In this document: one piece after another, positions 6,016 through 6,050 of the stretch
Layout: each line of letters opens with the position of its first letter
Numbering within the stretch: the stretch's first letter is position 1
From: Campylobacteraceae bacterium
GTDB lineage: Bacteria; Campylobacterota; Campylobacteria; Campylobacterales; UBA6016
Assembly: GCA_022758985.1 (NCBI GenBank)
Contig: JAEMQC010000145.1
Coordinates: 1-6,050, forward strand
Direction: 5' to 3'
DNA length: 6,050 nt
Program-made: the position numbers and the translations under genes
The notes under the pieces: generated by a model
Databases searched by the model: none
Told to the model about the DNA's origin: nothing
What the model saw: the letters and a program-made list of their open reading frames with translations, nothing else

Positions 6016-6036
6016 TCCCTGCGACTCCGCCATTTT
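6001..6036 (+). terminator. intrinsic terminator enclosing the rhlE stop codon
   Basis: GGTGGA (6001-6006) pairs with TCCGCC (6026-6031), including one U-G wobble. CGCAG (6007-6011) pairs with CTGCG (6019-6023). A 2-nt bulge (6024-6025) joins the two helices, and the 7-nt loop (6012-6018) contains the TAA stop at 6013-6015. ATTTT follows directly. This 11-bp stem plus a short T-run is a credible intrinsic terminator, although the T-run is only four bases. Confidence 0.65.
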
Positions 6037-6037
6037 A

Positions 6038-6043
6038 TATAAT
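6038..6043 (+). promoter_or_regulatory. -10 box (TATAAT) for a gene beyond the window
   Basis: A perfect TATAAT is preceded by TTTTA, as in many Campylobacterota promoters. No -35 box is evident at the usual spacing. It directly abuts the T-run of the rhlE terminator and points rightward out of the window. The gene it would serve is not visible. Confidence 0.5.
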
Positions 6044-6050
6044 CCCATAA

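Noticed and set aside
1..6050. Mobile element, phage, CRISPR, defence system, tRNA or rRNA
   Set aside because: No transposase, integrase, long terminal inverted repeats, spaced direct-repeat array, cloverleaf or rRNA-like sequence was seen. All genes are core functions with similar codon use.

Overview
The window reads as an ordinary chromosomal stretch of a Campylobacterota (Epsilonproteobacteria) genome. This rests on the AT-leaning codon choice (many ATA, CTA, AGA and AAA codons), Campylobacter-like sequence in the inorganic pyrophosphatase, TANAAT-type promoters without strong -35 boxes, and tight packing of unrelated housekeeping genes. The genus cannot be fixed from sequence alone. All seven genes lie on the + strand and all seven end in TAA.

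Positions 18-2860 hold three genes that almost touch: a LysR-type regulator, a bifunctional NAD(P)H-hydrate epimerase/dehydratase (nnr) starting 3 nt later with GTG, and purN (GAR transformylase) overlapping nnr by 10 nt. They are probably one transcription unit. A 47-nt gap with a recognisable promoter leads to a lone thiG (2908-3687, thiamin thiazole synthase) without its usual thiS/thiF/thiH partners. Next is a small exported protein with a Gly/Arg-rich tail (3745-4083), built at its end from three 15-bp RGG-encoding units.

The short gap before ppa (4147-4668) is the most structured stretch. A nested inverted repeat (6 bp + 9 bp) takes in both an extended -10 promoter element and the ppa ribosome binding site, and a 16S-anti-SD-like ACCTCCT lies just upstream. 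After ppa comes a cUUCGg hairpin terminator, then a RhlE-like DEAD-box RNA helicase (4729-6015). The stop codon of this last gene sits in the loop of a second terminator, whose T-run abuts a perfect TATAAT for a gene beyond the window.

The genes serve metabolite repair, purine synthesis, thiamin synthesis, pyrophosphate removal and RNA remodelling. These are core functions, not an accessory or defence system. I found no mobile element, CRISPR, tRNA, rRNA or riboswitch, and no good evidence of a new multi-gene system. What deserves a second look is the intergenic RNA/DNA architecture around ppa and rhlE and the small RGG-tailed exported protein.
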